From positions 682,001 to 746,000 of the forward strand of contig NZ_LR026983.1 of the NCBI RefSeq assembly GCF_900604345.1: 64,000 bases of DNA, in the 5' to 3' direction. The notes below the pieces were generated by a model. The model did no database searches. It was not told the DNA's origin and was given only the letters and a program-made list of their open reading frames with translations. The stretch is from Maliibacterium massiliense. Lineage in GTDB: Bacteria; Bacillota; Clostridia; Christensenellales; Maliibacteriaceae. Made by a program: the position numbers and the translations under genes. Below, piece after piece: positions 42,671 to 51,363 of the stretch. Positions within the stretch are counted from its first letter, which is position 1. Each line of letters opens with the position of its first letter.

Positions 42671-43516
42671 TTACATTGATTTCGTCTTTTTATGGGCATG
42701 ATCCGCGCGGCGCTGCTGCAGCGCCATCACGCCCAGCCCCGCCAGCAGAAACACCAGGTGCCACCAGGCAAAGCCCTGCGCCGCGATCATCCATAGCATC
42801 AGCACCACCGATCCTGCGGTAAAGCCCAGCACCGCAAAGTAGGCGTAGGCGCGGGCGCGGGCAAAGAGCAGACGCACCGCGTGTACTAGCGCCAGGCTCA
42901 CCGCGCCAAAACCCAGCGCGATGGGCACAAGCGTCCAGATTTGCAGCGCGGAGATGGCCGCCATAAACGGGGCGTACATGCCCATGTAGATCAGCAGAAA
43001 CGATGTGCTCACCCCCGGGATCACCACGCCCACCGAGAGGATGCCGCCGCAGAGCAGTCCCTCTGCAAAGGAGAGCTGCCCGCCTTGCGCGCGCGGGGGC
43101 GCAGCGCGTTCCAATAGCGCAAAGGCGCCCAGGAGCGCCGCGCCCGCGGCAAACGCCCACAGGTAGCTCTTGGAAAAGCCGTCTCGGCTGCCCTCTTTGA
43201 CCAGGGCGGGCGTGCTACCCGCCACCAGGCCGATAAAGAGCAGCAGCACCGGCCCCGCATAGCGGGCCATCAAATAGCGCATCAGATTGCTCATGGCCAG
43301 CACCCCGACGCACGCGCCCAGGCCGATGGGCAGCAGCAGCTTGACATTGCCCCTGACATCGCGGAAAAACCGGCTGACCGCCACGATCATGGGCTCGTAA
43401 AGCCCCATGGCCACTGCCATCACGCCCCCGCTTACGCCTGGGGTGATGGCGCCCACGCCCATGCAGATGCCCGCCAGCAGCCGCCATGCAAAGCGCCCAA
43501 GCCTTCCTTCCCTCAT
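42671..43516 (-). CDS. popT: DUF368 (PopT-type) undecaprenyl phosphate translocase
   Basis: A 281-residue multi-pass membrane protein with the duplicated family motifs 'GAITPGVSGGVMAVAMGLYEPMI' and 'SVGVVIPGVSTSFLLIYMGMY'. Characterised DUF368 proteins return undecaprenyl phosphate to the inner face for wall and glycan synthesis. Its ATG overlaps the stop of the small OadG gene, so translation is coupled to the decarboxylase pump genes, an unusual association. Confidence 0.85.
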   Translation of the reverse strand: MREGRLGRFAWRLLAGICMGVGAITPGVSGGVMAVAMGLYEPMIVAVSRFFRDVRGNVKLLLPIGLGACVGVLAMSNLMRYLMARYAGPVLLLFIGLVAGSTPALVKEGSRDGFSKSYLWAFAAGAALLGAFALLERAAPPRAQGGQLSFAEGLLCGGILSVGVVIPGVSTSFLLIYMGMYAPFMAAISALQIWTLVPIALGFGAVSLALVHAVRLLFARARAYAYFAVLGFTAGSVVLMLWMIAAQGFAWWHLVFLLAGLGVMALQQRRADHAHKKTKSM

Positions 43517-43647
43517 CAGCCCTCCGATTTTTTGCGGTTGGCCACGGCGCTCAGGATTTTAATGAGCAGGTAAAACAGGATCAGCGCCACAAACACGCCG
43601 CCCAGGCCCATGCCCATCAGATACCAGCCCAACGTGATTTCCGTCAT
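43516..43647 (-). CDS. Small OadG-like subunit (sodium pump decarboxylase gamma)
   Basis: A 43-residue single-span protein: 'MTEITLGWYLMGMGLGGVFV' then a hydrophobic stretch and a basic tail. The short N-terminus, one helix and charged end fit OadG, the gamma subunit that assembles the decarboxylase complex. AAGGAGG lies ten bases before the ATG. It sits 14 bases downstream of the beta subunit gene and overlaps popT. Confidence 0.75.
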   Translation of the reverse strand: MTEITLGWYLMGMGLGGVFVALILFYLLIKILSAVANRKKSEG

Positions 43648-43661
43648 TGCTATCTACCTCC

Positions 43662-44822
43662 TTAACCCAGCAGCGTCAGCAGCCAGGGCACCACCGAGAG
43701 CACCAGGCCACCGGCCACCACCGAGCCCAGCTGGCCGGCCACATTCGCGCCCGCCGCCTGCATCAGGATAAAATTGGAGGGATCGTCCTCCTTGGCCATG
43801 CGCTGCACGATGCGCGAGGCCATGGGGAACGCGGAGATGCCCGCCGCGCCCACCATGGGATTGATTTTTTTCTTGGAGAATACGTTGATCAGCTTGGCAA
43901 AGAGCACGCCGCCCGCCGTATCAAAGACAAAGGCGACCAGGCCCAGCGCGAGGATGACCAGCGTCTGCCACTGCAGAAACTGCGCGTAGTGCATGGTGGC
44001 GCCGATGGTGATGCCCAACAGCAACGTGACGATGTTGCTCAGCTCGTTCTGCGCCGCCTTGGTCAGGCGCTCCACCACGCCCGCCTCGCGCAGCAGGTTG
44101 CCAAACATCAAAAGGCCGATCAGCGGCGCGCTGATGGGCGCAATCACCGCCGCGATGATGGTCACTGCGATGGGGAAGACGATCATGATCCACTTGGGCG
44201 TGTTCACGCTGGAATACTCCATGTGGATCATGCGCTCCTTTTTGGTGGTCAGCGCGCGGATGACGGGGGGCTGGATGATGGGCACCAGCGCCATGTACGA
44301 GTAGGCCGCCACCGATATGGGGCCGAGCAGATCCGGCGCGAACTGGGAGGCCACCACGATGGAGGTGGGCCCATCCGCCGCGCCGATGATGCCGATGGCC
44401 GCGGCGCTCTTTAAGTCAAAGCCCAGCTGCGGGAACAGCGCGCCGATGCCCAGCACCGCCAGGATGGTAAAAAAGATGCCAAACTGCGCCGCCGCGCCGA
44501 AAAAGATCATTTTGGGCGAGGAAAACAGCGGCCGGAAATCCGTCATCGCGCCGATGCCAATAAAGATCAACACCGGAAACAGCTCTGTCAAAATGCCCGC
44601 GTTGTAGAGCATCTGCAGCACGCCCGGCGCCTCATGCTGCACCCACACCATGTTCAGCGGCAGGTTGGCCAGTATCGCGCCGAAGCCGATGGGCAGCAGC
44701 AGCATCGGCTCGTAGTCCTTTGCAATCGCAAGGTAAATCAGCACCCCTGCGATGGCGTACATGATGAGGAACTCCCAGTGGAATTCCAGCACGCCCTCAA
44801 ATACCTTAGAAAACCCTTGCAT
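43662..44822 (-). CDS. Sodium-translocating decarboxylase beta subunit (OadB/GcdB/MmdB)
   Basis: A 386-residue membrane subunit that couples decarboxylation of a carboxybiotin to outward Na+ movement. The conserved 'GIIGAADGPTSIVVAS' contains the essential Asp (Asp150), and 'INPMVGAAGISAFPMASRI' and 'NVAGQLGSVVAGG' are family blocks. Only gamma is adjacent; alpha carboxyltransferase and biotin carrier genes are not in the window. The partner may be oxaloacetate, methylmalonyl-CoA or glutaconyl-CoA decarboxylase encoded elsewhere. Confidence 0.92.
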   Translation of the reverse strand: MQGFSKVFEGVLEFHWEFLIMYAIAGVLIYLAIAKDYEPMLLLPIGFGAILANLPLNMVWVQHEAPGVLQMLYNAGILTELFPVLIFIGIGAMTDFRPLFSSPKMIFFGAAAQFGIFFTILAVLGIGALFPQLGFDLKSAAAIGIIGAADGPTSIVVASQFAPDLLGPISVAAYSYMALVPIIQPPVIRALTTKKERMIHMEYSSVNTPKWIMIVFPIAVTIIAAVIAPISAPLIGLLMFGNLLREAGVVERLTKAAQNELSNIVTLLLGITIGATMHYAQFLQWQTLVILALGLVAFVFDTAGGVLFAKLINVFSKKKINPMVGAAGISAFPMASRIVQRMAKEDDPSNFILMQAAGANVAGQLGSVVAGGLVLSVVPWLLTLLG

Positions 44823-44933
44823 ACCTCTCGTCTCCTACCTCCCTATGTGATGCGCCGGGCTTGTCCCACCGCCGGCGCCAGCCCGTCTCCGCGCACAAAC
44901 CGGGGCGCGATCAGGCGTACAGGCTTTGTTCGG

Positions 44934-45560
44934 TCAACGGTTCTTGATGGCCACGCGCTCCAACAGGTTGGCCACATCCTCGCAGGCATCGAGCACATCC
45001 TCCATGTAGCCGTAGACTTCCTTCCATTTGAGCGTGTGGAGCATATCCGCGCGCGGGTTGGCAAACAGGTTGCGCACGCTTGCGCGGTAGAGGCGGTCCC
45101 CCTCCTCCTCGCAGCGGTTGACCTGGATGATGCACTCGCTGAGGCGCTTGGCGTTCTTGAAGCGCTCAAACTCCTTGACCGCCACGCAGAGCGCCTCGCA
45201 GCTGGTGACGATCATGTGCGTCATGTCCGCCGCGGCCGCGTCGATCTTCTGCACCACCAGCATGTCAAAGGCGTTGGCCACGTCCTCCACCGCGTCGGTA
45301 ATGCTGTCAATGCCGTTGCCGATATCCAGAATGTCCTCGCGATCCAGCGGCGTGATAAAGGCCGCGTTGACCTCCTGGATCATTCTGTGCAATAGTTTAT
45401 CACAATCATGTTCGATCGTGTGGATATCCTCCGCCTTTTGGGACACATCGGTAAAATTGTGTACCAGGTCGTCCAGCTGCATCGCAGCGCGGTGGGCGCA
45501 CACGCTCATCTCATAGAGCAGCGTAAAGTAGTTGGTGTCCTTTTTACGTGTCATTGCCAT
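44934..45560 (-). CDS. DUF47 (PhoU-like) Pit accessory protein
   Basis: A 208-residue all-helical protein of the DUF47/PhoU-like group. It has acidic metal-binding clusters 'HTIEHDCDKLLHRM', 'DREDILDIGNGIDSITDAVEDVANAFDM' (Asp-rich helix) and 'CEEEGDRLY'. Such proteins lie next to pit genes and regulate phosphate flux. It is 18 bases downstream of pit. Confidence 0.9.
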   Translation of the reverse strand: MAMTRKKDTNYFTLLYEMSVCAHRAAMQLDDLVHNFTDVSQKAEDIHTIEHDCDKLLHRMIQEVNAAFITPLDREDILDIGNGIDSITDAVEDVANAFDMLVVQKIDAAAADMTHMIVTSCEALCVAVKEFERFKNAKRLSECIIQVNRCEEEGDRLYRASVRNLFANPRADMLHTLKWKEVYGYMEDVLDACEDVANLLERVAIKNR

Positions 45561-45578
45561 CGTCTCTATCCCTCTTCC

Positions 45579-46595
45579 TTAAAACAGATGCATAAACAGT
45601 TTTGCCATGCCAAAGCCAATCAATCCGCAGCCCGGGAAGGTCAGCACCCAGGCCCAGATCATCTCGCCGGCAACGCTCCAGTTGACGCTTGACAGCCTGC
45701 GTGATGCGCCCACGCCCATAATCGCGGTCGTTTTTGTGTGGGTGGTGGAGACCGGAAGGCCGGTCAGCGACGCAAGCAGCAGGCTGATGCTCGCCGCAAG
45801 GTCGGAGGCAAAGCCCTGGTACTTCTGCAGCTTGACCATGTCCATGCCCACGGTTTTGATGATGCGCCCGCCGCCCACCAGGGTGCCCAGGCCCATCACC
45901 GCCGAGCAGAGTAGCATCACCCAGATGGGGATGTTGAACGCGCCCGAAGCGTTTTTCTCGGCATAGCCATTGAGAAACATGGCCAGCATGAAGACGCCCA
46001 TGAACTTCTGCCCGTCCTGCGCGCCGTGCAAAAAGGCCATCAGCGCCGCAGAGGACGCCTGGCCGCCCGCAAAAAAGCGCTCGGTCCTGCGCCTGTCCAT
46101 ATGGCGGCAGATGCGCTCGATGACGCGCGTGATGACGAAGCCGCCACCAAAGCCCAGCACTGTCGATACCCCCAGGCCGATGAGCACCTTGGACCATTCC
46201 CCCATGTTGATGGCAGAAAAGCCCCCCAGCGCAAGCGCCGCGCCCGTGAGCCCCGCGATGAGCGCGTGGCTCTCGCTTGTGGGGATGCCGAAGAACCAGG
46301 CCGCCGTGGCCCACACCACGATGGCGACCATGGCCGCCGTCAGCGTGATGAGCGCCTCATGCCCCGCCGCGCCGAAGTCCACCATTTTGGAGATGGTCTC
46401 GGCCACCTGCGCGTTGACCGCGGTCATCAGCAGTACGCCTAAAAAGTTGCATACGACGGCCATCAGTATGGCGGCGCGGGGGCGCAGTACCCGCGTCGCC
46501 ACAGCCGTGCCGATGGCGTTGGGCGCGTCGGTCCATCCATTGACGAACACGACCGCCAGCACCAGTACGATGCTTGTGATAAATGCAATATTCAT
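45579..46595 (-). CDS. pit: Inorganic phosphate transporter, PiT family
   Basis: A 338-residue cation-coupled phosphate permease. The two PiT signature copies are 'NGWTDAPNAIGTAVATRVL' near the N-terminus and the 'AHGAQDGQKFMG'-type segment 'FLHGAQDGQKFMGVFML' in the second half. It has about ten membrane helices. The gene lies between the pyrophosphatase and DUF47 genes, linking phosphate uptake and pyrophosphate use. Confidence 0.93.
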   Translation of the reverse strand: MNIAFITSIVLVLAVVFVNGWTDAPNAIGTAVATRVLRPRAAILMAVVCNFLGVLLMTAVNAQVAETISKMVDFGAAGHEALITLTAAMVAIVVWATAAWFFGIPTSESHALIAGLTGAALALGGFSAINMGEWSKVLIGLGVSTVLGFGGGFVITRVIERICRHMDRRRTERFFAGGQASSAALMAFLHGAQDGQKFMGVFMLAMFLNGYAEKNASGAFNIPIWVMLLCSAVMGLGTLVGGGRIIKTVGMDMVKLQKYQGFASDLAASISLLLASLTGLPVSTTHTKTTAIMGVGASRRLSSVNWSVAGEMIWAWVLTFPGCGLIGFGMAKLFMHLF

Positions 46596-46629
46596 GTCGC
46601 TTTTGTTATTCCCTTCTCATTTGGCGCGG

Positions 46630-48666
46630 TTAAAAGACCGCGCACGTCAGAAACAGCACCGCCGCAAGCGAGGCCACCAGTGATACCACCGTCACCTGGG
46701 TATTGATGGAGGGGCCGGCCGTGTCCTTGAAGGGGTCGCCCACCGTGTCGCCGATGACCGCAGCCTTGTGCGCGTCAGATCCCTTTCCGCCGCAGTGCCC
46801 CGCCTCGATGTACTTCTTGGCGTTGTCCCACAGGCCGCCCGCGTTGCTCATCATCATGGCGATCAGCAGGCCGCAGAGGATGTTGCCGGCGAGAAAGCCG
46901 CCCACCGCCTGGACGTTGCCCACAAAGCCCACCGCAAGGGTGACCAAAATGGCCATCGCGCCCGCGGGCACCAGCTGGCGGATCGCGCCCACCGTGGCGA
47001 TGTCGATGCACTTGTCATAATCGGGCAGCACGCCATCCTTGCCCTCCTTCAGGCCGGGGATGGTATCAAACTGCCGGTGAATCTCCCGGACCATCCGCTG
47101 GGAGTTGCGGTCCACGCCGCGAATCAGCATGGCGGAGAACACCGCCGGCACCGCCGCGCCCACCAGCGCGCCGAAGAAAACCAGCGGGTCCATCAGATTA
47201 AAGGCCAGCATCACGCCGGACGCTTGATAGACAATTTCCCGAAACGCGCCCAGCAGCGCAATGACGGTGAGGCCCGCCGCGCCGATAGCAAAGCCCTTGG
47301 TGATGGCCTTGGTGGTGTTGCCCGCCGCGTCCAGCTCGTCGGTGATCTGCAGCACCCCGTCGCCCAGGCCGGCCATCTCCGCCACGCCGCGCGCGTTGTC
47401 CACGATGGGGCCGTAGGCGTCGTTGGAGATGATCATGCCCACCACAGAGAGCATGCCGATGGCGGCGATGGAGATGCCCAGCATCGCGTAGCCCGGTCCG
47501 ATAGGCTCGCACAGCTTATAGGCGCACAGCGCCGCAGCGCCGATGCCCGCAAGCGCGGGAAACGCGCTCAGCAGCCCGTAGGACATGCCCGAGAGAATCG
47601 TAAAGGCGGGGCCGCTCTTGCACGCCTCGGCCACCTTGGCCACGGGCTTGCGGTTGTCCCCGGTAAAGTAGTCGCTGGTAAGGCCGATGACCACGCCCAC
47701 GATCATGCCGATCATGGCCGCGCCCCACAGGCGCAGGTCAAACCTGCACAGCAACGCGGCCGCAAGCGTCAGCACGGCAAAGATGCCGCACGTAAGGTAA
47801 GTGCCGCGGTTGAGCGCCGCGCTGGGGCTCCCCTTTTTGCCCACGCGCGCCACCAGCACGCCCAGTATGGAGGCCAGCAGCCCCAGCGCGCCGAAACAGA
47901 ACATCAGCTCGATCTGTCCCAGCGGGATGGCGATGACCATGGTGGCGGCCAGCGCCGCGATGTTGGAGTCGAACAGATCCGCGCCCATACCGGCAACGTC
48001 GCCCACATTGTCGCCCACATTGTCTGCGATCACCGCGGGGTTGCGCGGGTCGTCCTCGGGGATACCCAGCTCCACCTTGCCCGTCAGGTCCGCGGCGATG
48101 TCCGCCGTTTTGGTAAAAATGCCGCCCCCCGCCTTGGCAAAGAGCGCAAGCGAGCTTGCGCCAAAGCTAAAGGCGAGCACCACATCCGGGTTCTGCGAGA
48201 GCAGATAGAGCACGGCCGCACCGGCGAGGGATGTGCCCACCACCGCCATGCCCATCACCGCGCCGCCGCGAAAACCCGCCATAAACGAGGGAGCCAGCCC
48301 TTTTTGCGCCGCGGTGGCCGCCTTGATGTTGGCAATGGTAGCGATGCTGATGCCGATCCAGCCCGCCAGGGCCGAGAGCGCCGAGCCCAGCACATAGGCG
48401 CCTACCATGCCCAGGTTGCGCATGATATCGCCGCCCGCCCACACGGGCTGGGGAAAAAGCAGGAACATGGCCGCGGAAACAACCAGCATGAAGATGCCCA
48501 AAATGCGATATTCCCGCTTGAGGAATGTGAACGCGCCCCTGCGGATCAGCGCGCCGACGTGCTGCAGCTTGTCGTTGGCGATGGGCAGCTTCACCACCCA
48601 GCGGTAAAAGTACGCCGCCACGAGGAAGGAAAAAGTGGAAACACCAATGGCAATCCAGGTCCACAC
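46630..48666 (-). CDS. hppA: Membrane-bound proton-pumping pyrophosphatase, K+-independent type
   Basis: A 678-residue, 16-helix membrane PPase that couples PPi hydrolysis to ion export. Catalytic motifs are 'DIAADLTGKVELGIPEDDPRNP', 'DNVGDNVGDVAGMGADLF' and the late 'GDTVGDPFKDTAGPS'. The K+-dependence signature is Lys453-x-x-Thr456 ('GNTTKAIT'): KxxT marks K+-independent enzymes, which are H+ pumps, whereas AxxG marks K+-dependent ones that include the Na+ pumps. Automated labels as a sodium pump should be treated with care. Start is GTG 48666, nine bases after GGGGG. Confidence 0.93.
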   Translation of the reverse strand: MWTWIAIGVSTFSFLVAAYFYRWVVKLPIANDKLQHVGALIRRGAFTFLKREYRILGIFMLVVSAAMFLLFPQPVWAGGDIMRNLGMVGAYVLGSALSALAGWIGISIATIANIKAATAAQKGLAPSFMAGFRGGAVMGMAVVGTSLAGAAVLYLLSQNPDVVLAFSFGASSLALFAKAGGGIFTKTADIAADLTGKVELGIPEDDPRNPAVIADNVGDNVGDVAGMGADLFDSNIAALAATMVIAIPLGQIELMFCFGALGLLASILGVLVARVGKKGSPSAALNRGTYLTCGIFAVLTLAAALLCRFDLRLWGAAMIGMIVGVVIGLTSDYFTGDNRKPVAKVAEACKSGPAFTILSGMSYGLLSAFPALAGIGAAALCAYKLCEPIGPGYAMLGISIAAIGMLSVVGMIISNDAYGPIVDNARGVAEMAGLGDGVLQITDELDAAGNTTKAITKGFAIGAAGLTVIALLGAFREIVYQASGVMLAFNLMDPLVFFGALVGAAVPAVFSAMLIRGVDRNSQRMVREIHRQFDTIPGLKEGKDGVLPDYDKCIDIATVGAIRQLVPAGAMAILVTLAVGFVGNVQAVGGFLAGNILCGLLIAMMMSNAGGLWDNAKKYIEAGHCGGKGSDAHKAAVIGDTVGDPFKDTAGPSINTQVTVVSLVASLAAVLFLTCAVF

Positions 48667-48710
48667 GTGTGATAACCCCCTTTTGTCGCGAAAAAGGATA
48701 TGCAGGCAAC

Positions 48711-48736
48711 AAAAAAGCGCGTCCGGACGCACGCGC
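48711..48736 (-). terminator. Terminator upstream of hppA
   Basis: GCGCGT (48717-48722) and ACGCGC (48731-48736) form a short stem; six T follow on the minus strand. It ends the small membrane protein gene. Confidence 0.65.
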
Positions 48737-48888
48737 ACTTCCGCGCAAAAGGGAGAAAAGCTGCCGCCCGCCCTATCCTATCCGTATGAAAGCGGCGGCG
48801 CGGTTCAGTACCGCGCGGGCGCTTGGGATGACAGATAAAACACAGCGGCGGTGTTTCCCCGCCTCTTTCGCCGAGGGCGCGCGTCCCC

Positions 48889-49287
48889 TTACGCGCAGGT
48901 AACCGGAGGGGCGTGGCCGCCGAACGGGGTGGCCAGTATGGACTGTTTGCGCACGCGCGCGCCGCGGCGCGCCATGCGGCAAAACACCGCAAAAAACGCA
49001 AGGCACAGCGCGCAAAGCGGTATGACAAATAACAGGCGGCTGAGGCCCGGGCGCAGCTGCCCCGCGCAGGCGCGCACATTGTGTAGGGTGTATGCGGCAA
49101 GCTTTTGGGCAAACGCCTGGCCCACACTCTGCACAGGCTGCACGCCGCTTGCGCCGAAGACGCCCGCAGGCAGGTAGCGGCTGGCGTCCAACAGGTCGAT
49201 GATGTCAAAGCAGATCATGCACAGCACAAAAAGCGCCAGTACCATGGCAAGGAGCGCATACGCGCGCACAGGGCGCCTGCTGCTCAT
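48889..49287 (-). CDS. Hypothetical two-helix membrane protein
   Basis: A 132-residue protein with two membrane segments ('AYALLAMVLALFVLCMICFDII' as residues 8-29 and 'LLFVIPLCALCLAFFAVF' near residue 90) and a short loop between. No family recognised. The ATG at 49287 follows GGGAGG by eight bases. It is a single gene with its own terminator, upstream of hppA. Confidence 0.6.
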   Translation of the reverse strand: MSSRRPVRAYALLAMVLALFVLCMICFDIIDLLDASRYLPAGVFGASGVQPVQSVGQAFAQKLAAYTLHNVRACAGQLRPGLSRLLFVIPLCALCLAFFAVFCRMARRGARVRKQSILATPFGGHAPPVTCA

Positions 49288-49445
49288 AGGCTGTGCCTCC
49301 CTCTCTGCATAAATGTACAACTTTCCCCATGATTATTGTATATGCCGCATCCCGCAATCGTCAATGCAATATTTAATGCTCTCGCAAAATTTTATGACGG
49401 AAGCGCGTCTTATAAAAAGCACCTATACAACATCTACACCGGATC

Positions 49446-49481
49446 AAAAAGCGCCGGCCTTGCGAAAACAAGCCGGCGCTC
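49446..49481 (-). terminator. Terminator of the GNAT gene
   Basis: A GC stem (GCGCCGGCTTG with CAAGGCCGGCGC, one bulge) with five T on the minus strand. Confidence 0.85.
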
Positions 49482-49493
49482 TTCTCATACTCC

Positions 49494-49970
49494 TTAATGC
49501 TCGCCCATGCATTTGCGCGGGAAGCGGACCGTTTCAGGCGTGGCAAACATGTGCACGTGGGGCACACCCTCCTCCTCATACGGCGCGCCAAAGGGTGCGA
49601 AGCCAAAGTGCGCGTAAAAACCCACCGTCTGCTGCTGCGACCCCAATTCCAGGCGCTTGGCGCCCGCGTCCAGCGCGCGGGCCATCATCATGCGCAGCAC
49701 CATGCCGCCCACGCCGATGCCCCGGTGCGATTTGCGCACCGCGATGCGGCCCAGCTTGTAGACGCCGAATGTCTCGGGGATCAGCCGTCCGGTGGCCACG
49801 CACACCCCGCTGTCGTACAGCGCGATATGCGCCGCACGCGCGTCGAGCGCGTCGCGCTCCAGTTCGGCGGAAAAGCCCTGTTCCTCCACAAAAACCTCCT
49901 GGCGCACCGCAAGGCACGGCGCGATATCATCCCGGCAGCCCAGCAGCCATACTGCGCGCAGCATCCCCAT
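49494..49970 (-). CDS. GNAT family N-acetyltransferase
   Basis: A 158-residue acetyltransferase. 'CLAVRQEVFVEEQGFSAELERDALD' is the N-terminal block of the ElaA/YjdJ-like group, 'LGRIAVRKSHRGIGVGGMVLRMM' is the acetyl-CoA loop, and 'LGSQQQTVGFYAHFGF' the terminal helix-strand. GGGGG lies eight bases before ATG 49970. Substrate unknown. Confidence 0.88.
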   Translation of the reverse strand: MGMLRAVWLLGCRDDIAPCLAVRQEVFVEEQGFSAELERDALDARAAHIALYDSGVCVATGRLIPETFGVYKLGRIAVRKSHRGIGVGGMVLRMMMARALDAGAKRLELGSQQQTVGFYAHFGFAPFGAPYEEEGVPHVHMFATPETVRFPRKCMGEH

Positions 49971-50157
49971 AAAGCGTTCCCCCTTCTTTTTGATTGCCCC
50001 TGGCCGCGCCCTGGCGCCGCCTTTTTTACTATAGCGCATCTTATGCGTATTTGCCAGCGGGCGCAATGCAGGAATTGGCGCGCCCCGCGTCGAATGTGCA
50101 TCATAACCAACCCACCTATGGGAAATATATACGAACAAGGAGGCGACAATCAAGCGC

Positions 50158-50373
50158 ATGCTTTCACAAGAGCAGCTATCCCGCATCAACGAACTGGCGC
50201 ACAAATCGCGCACCGGCAAGCTGACGGATGCGGAAAAAGAGGAGCAGACGCTGCTGCGCGCAGCCTACTTGGCCGCGTTCCGCGCGCAGTTTCGCGATAT
50301 GCTCGAACACATCACCATCGTAGACGAACCGTCCGGCCAGGCGGATGCAGCGCCGCAGGAGCCGCCGCAATAG
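50158..50373 (+). CDS. DUF896 protein (YnzC-like)
   Basis: A 71-residue protein. The helical hairpin 'LSQEQLSRINELAHKSRTG' and 'LTDAEKEEQTLLRAAYLAAFRAQFRDML' is the DUF896 signature; a Pro/Ala tail follows. Bacillus YnzC is SOS-linked in some reports of the locus, but no firm function is known. AAGGAGG is about 14 bases before the ATG, a long spacing. Confidence 0.88.
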   Translation: MLSQEQLSRINELAHKSRTGKLTDAEKEEQTLLRAAYLAAFRAQFRDMLEHITIVDEPSGQADAAPQEPPQ

Positions 50374-50396
50374 CCCAATAGATGCGCGCAAAAGGT

Positions 50397-50425
50397 TTGC
50401 ATGCGCCCCGAATCTCCTCTATAAT
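50397..50425 (+). promoter_or_regulatory. Promoter of the 50492 gene
   Basis: TTGCAT (50397-50402) and a perfect TATAAT (50420-50425), spacer 17 bp. Confidence 0.7.
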
Positions 50426-50491
50426 TAAGATATTATATCGTGCGCGTCTTTCAACAGGAGGCGCGCGCAACTTAAAGGGGATTGTGCAACC

Positions 50492-51319
50492 ATGTGGCAA
50501 AACTTTACGCCGTATATCGGCCATCTGCTCCTGCTGCTCATCGTGGGCATGGGTTTTTCCTGCATCCGCCCCACGCTGTGGCGCATCAAAATGAACGACG
50601 TCGCCTTTGCGTGCGTCTATCCCATCCGCGCCCTGCTGGGTAAGTTTTCCTTTTCCTATCATCACAAAGCCGCCTTCTGCATCCATATCCGCGTGCATGG
50701 CGCCGTCAACGCCGTGGGTGTGTTGTGGCAGGCTTTTTTTAATCTTGCCCTGCTGACGATGCTCATCGGCACGGCGACGGGCGCGCTCAGCGCCCCGGTA
50801 CTGGCCAGCATTGTGCTGGTGGTGGACTACGTGTTCCTCGCCGCCACGGTGCTGGTGGCGGTGCTGGGACTGGTCGCAGACAACCGGACCCGCTCCAAGT
50901 ACAAAATGGAGAACGTCATCATTGAGGACGTGCGCGCGCACGAGCAGGCCGTAGCCGAGGCCGTAGCCGAGGCGGCAAAGGAATTCCAGAGCGCGCTTGC
51001 ACCCTTGGGTTACAGCTGGCGCGTGGAGGTGCGCGTCACAGATCTGATGCATCCCGATCCGGGGAAAAATCCGGAGTCCAAGTTTAAGGCCATGCTCAGC
51101 GGCGAGGGCATGAACAATCCCCATTACATCTCGCGCATGGTGCTCAACCTGCTCAAGGACGGCGAGGAAGTAGGCATGCCCTCTCGCGCGCGCAGCGATT
51201 ATGAGATCTGTTACACCGCCAACAAAACGCTGGTCGTGCACAGCGTATCGCGCATTTCGGAGGTGGCGCACGGCATCATGGAGGAGAACGCCATGCTGCT
51301 GCGCCGCTGCGCCAAATGA
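50492..51319 (+). CDS. Hypothetical membrane protein
   Basis: A 275-residue protein. It has one helix at the N-terminus, two more around residues 75-130, then a soluble C-terminal domain of about 140 residues with an Ala/Glu helix that carries a small direct duplication ('AVAEAVAEAA', 12-bp repeat). No family recognised. A weak AAAGGGG site precedes the ATG. It is upstream of and codirectional with the HisK-like gene. Confidence 0.6.
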   Translation: MWQNFTPYIGHLLLLLIVGMGFSCIRPTLWRIKMNDVAFACVYPIRALLGKFSFSYHHKAAFCIHIRVHGAVNAVGVLWQAFFNLALLTMLIGTATGALSAPVLASIVLVVDYVFLAATVLVAVLGLVADNRTRSKYKMENVIIEDVRAHEQAVAEAVAEAAKEFQSALAPLGYSWRVEVRVTDLMHPDPGKNPESKFKAMLSGEGMNNPHYISRMVLNLLKDGEEVGMPSRARSDYEICYTANKTLVVHSVSRISEVAHGIMEENAMLLRRCAK

Positions 51320-51363
51320 CGCAGCGCGTCCTTGACTGCGAAAGGAACGGTTTGTAAGCTACG

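Noticed and set aside
46768..48672. Open frame of 634 codons on the plus strand
   Set aside because: It lies antisense to the pyrophosphatase gene and its product is His/Arg-rich with no domain; a by-product of high third-position GC.
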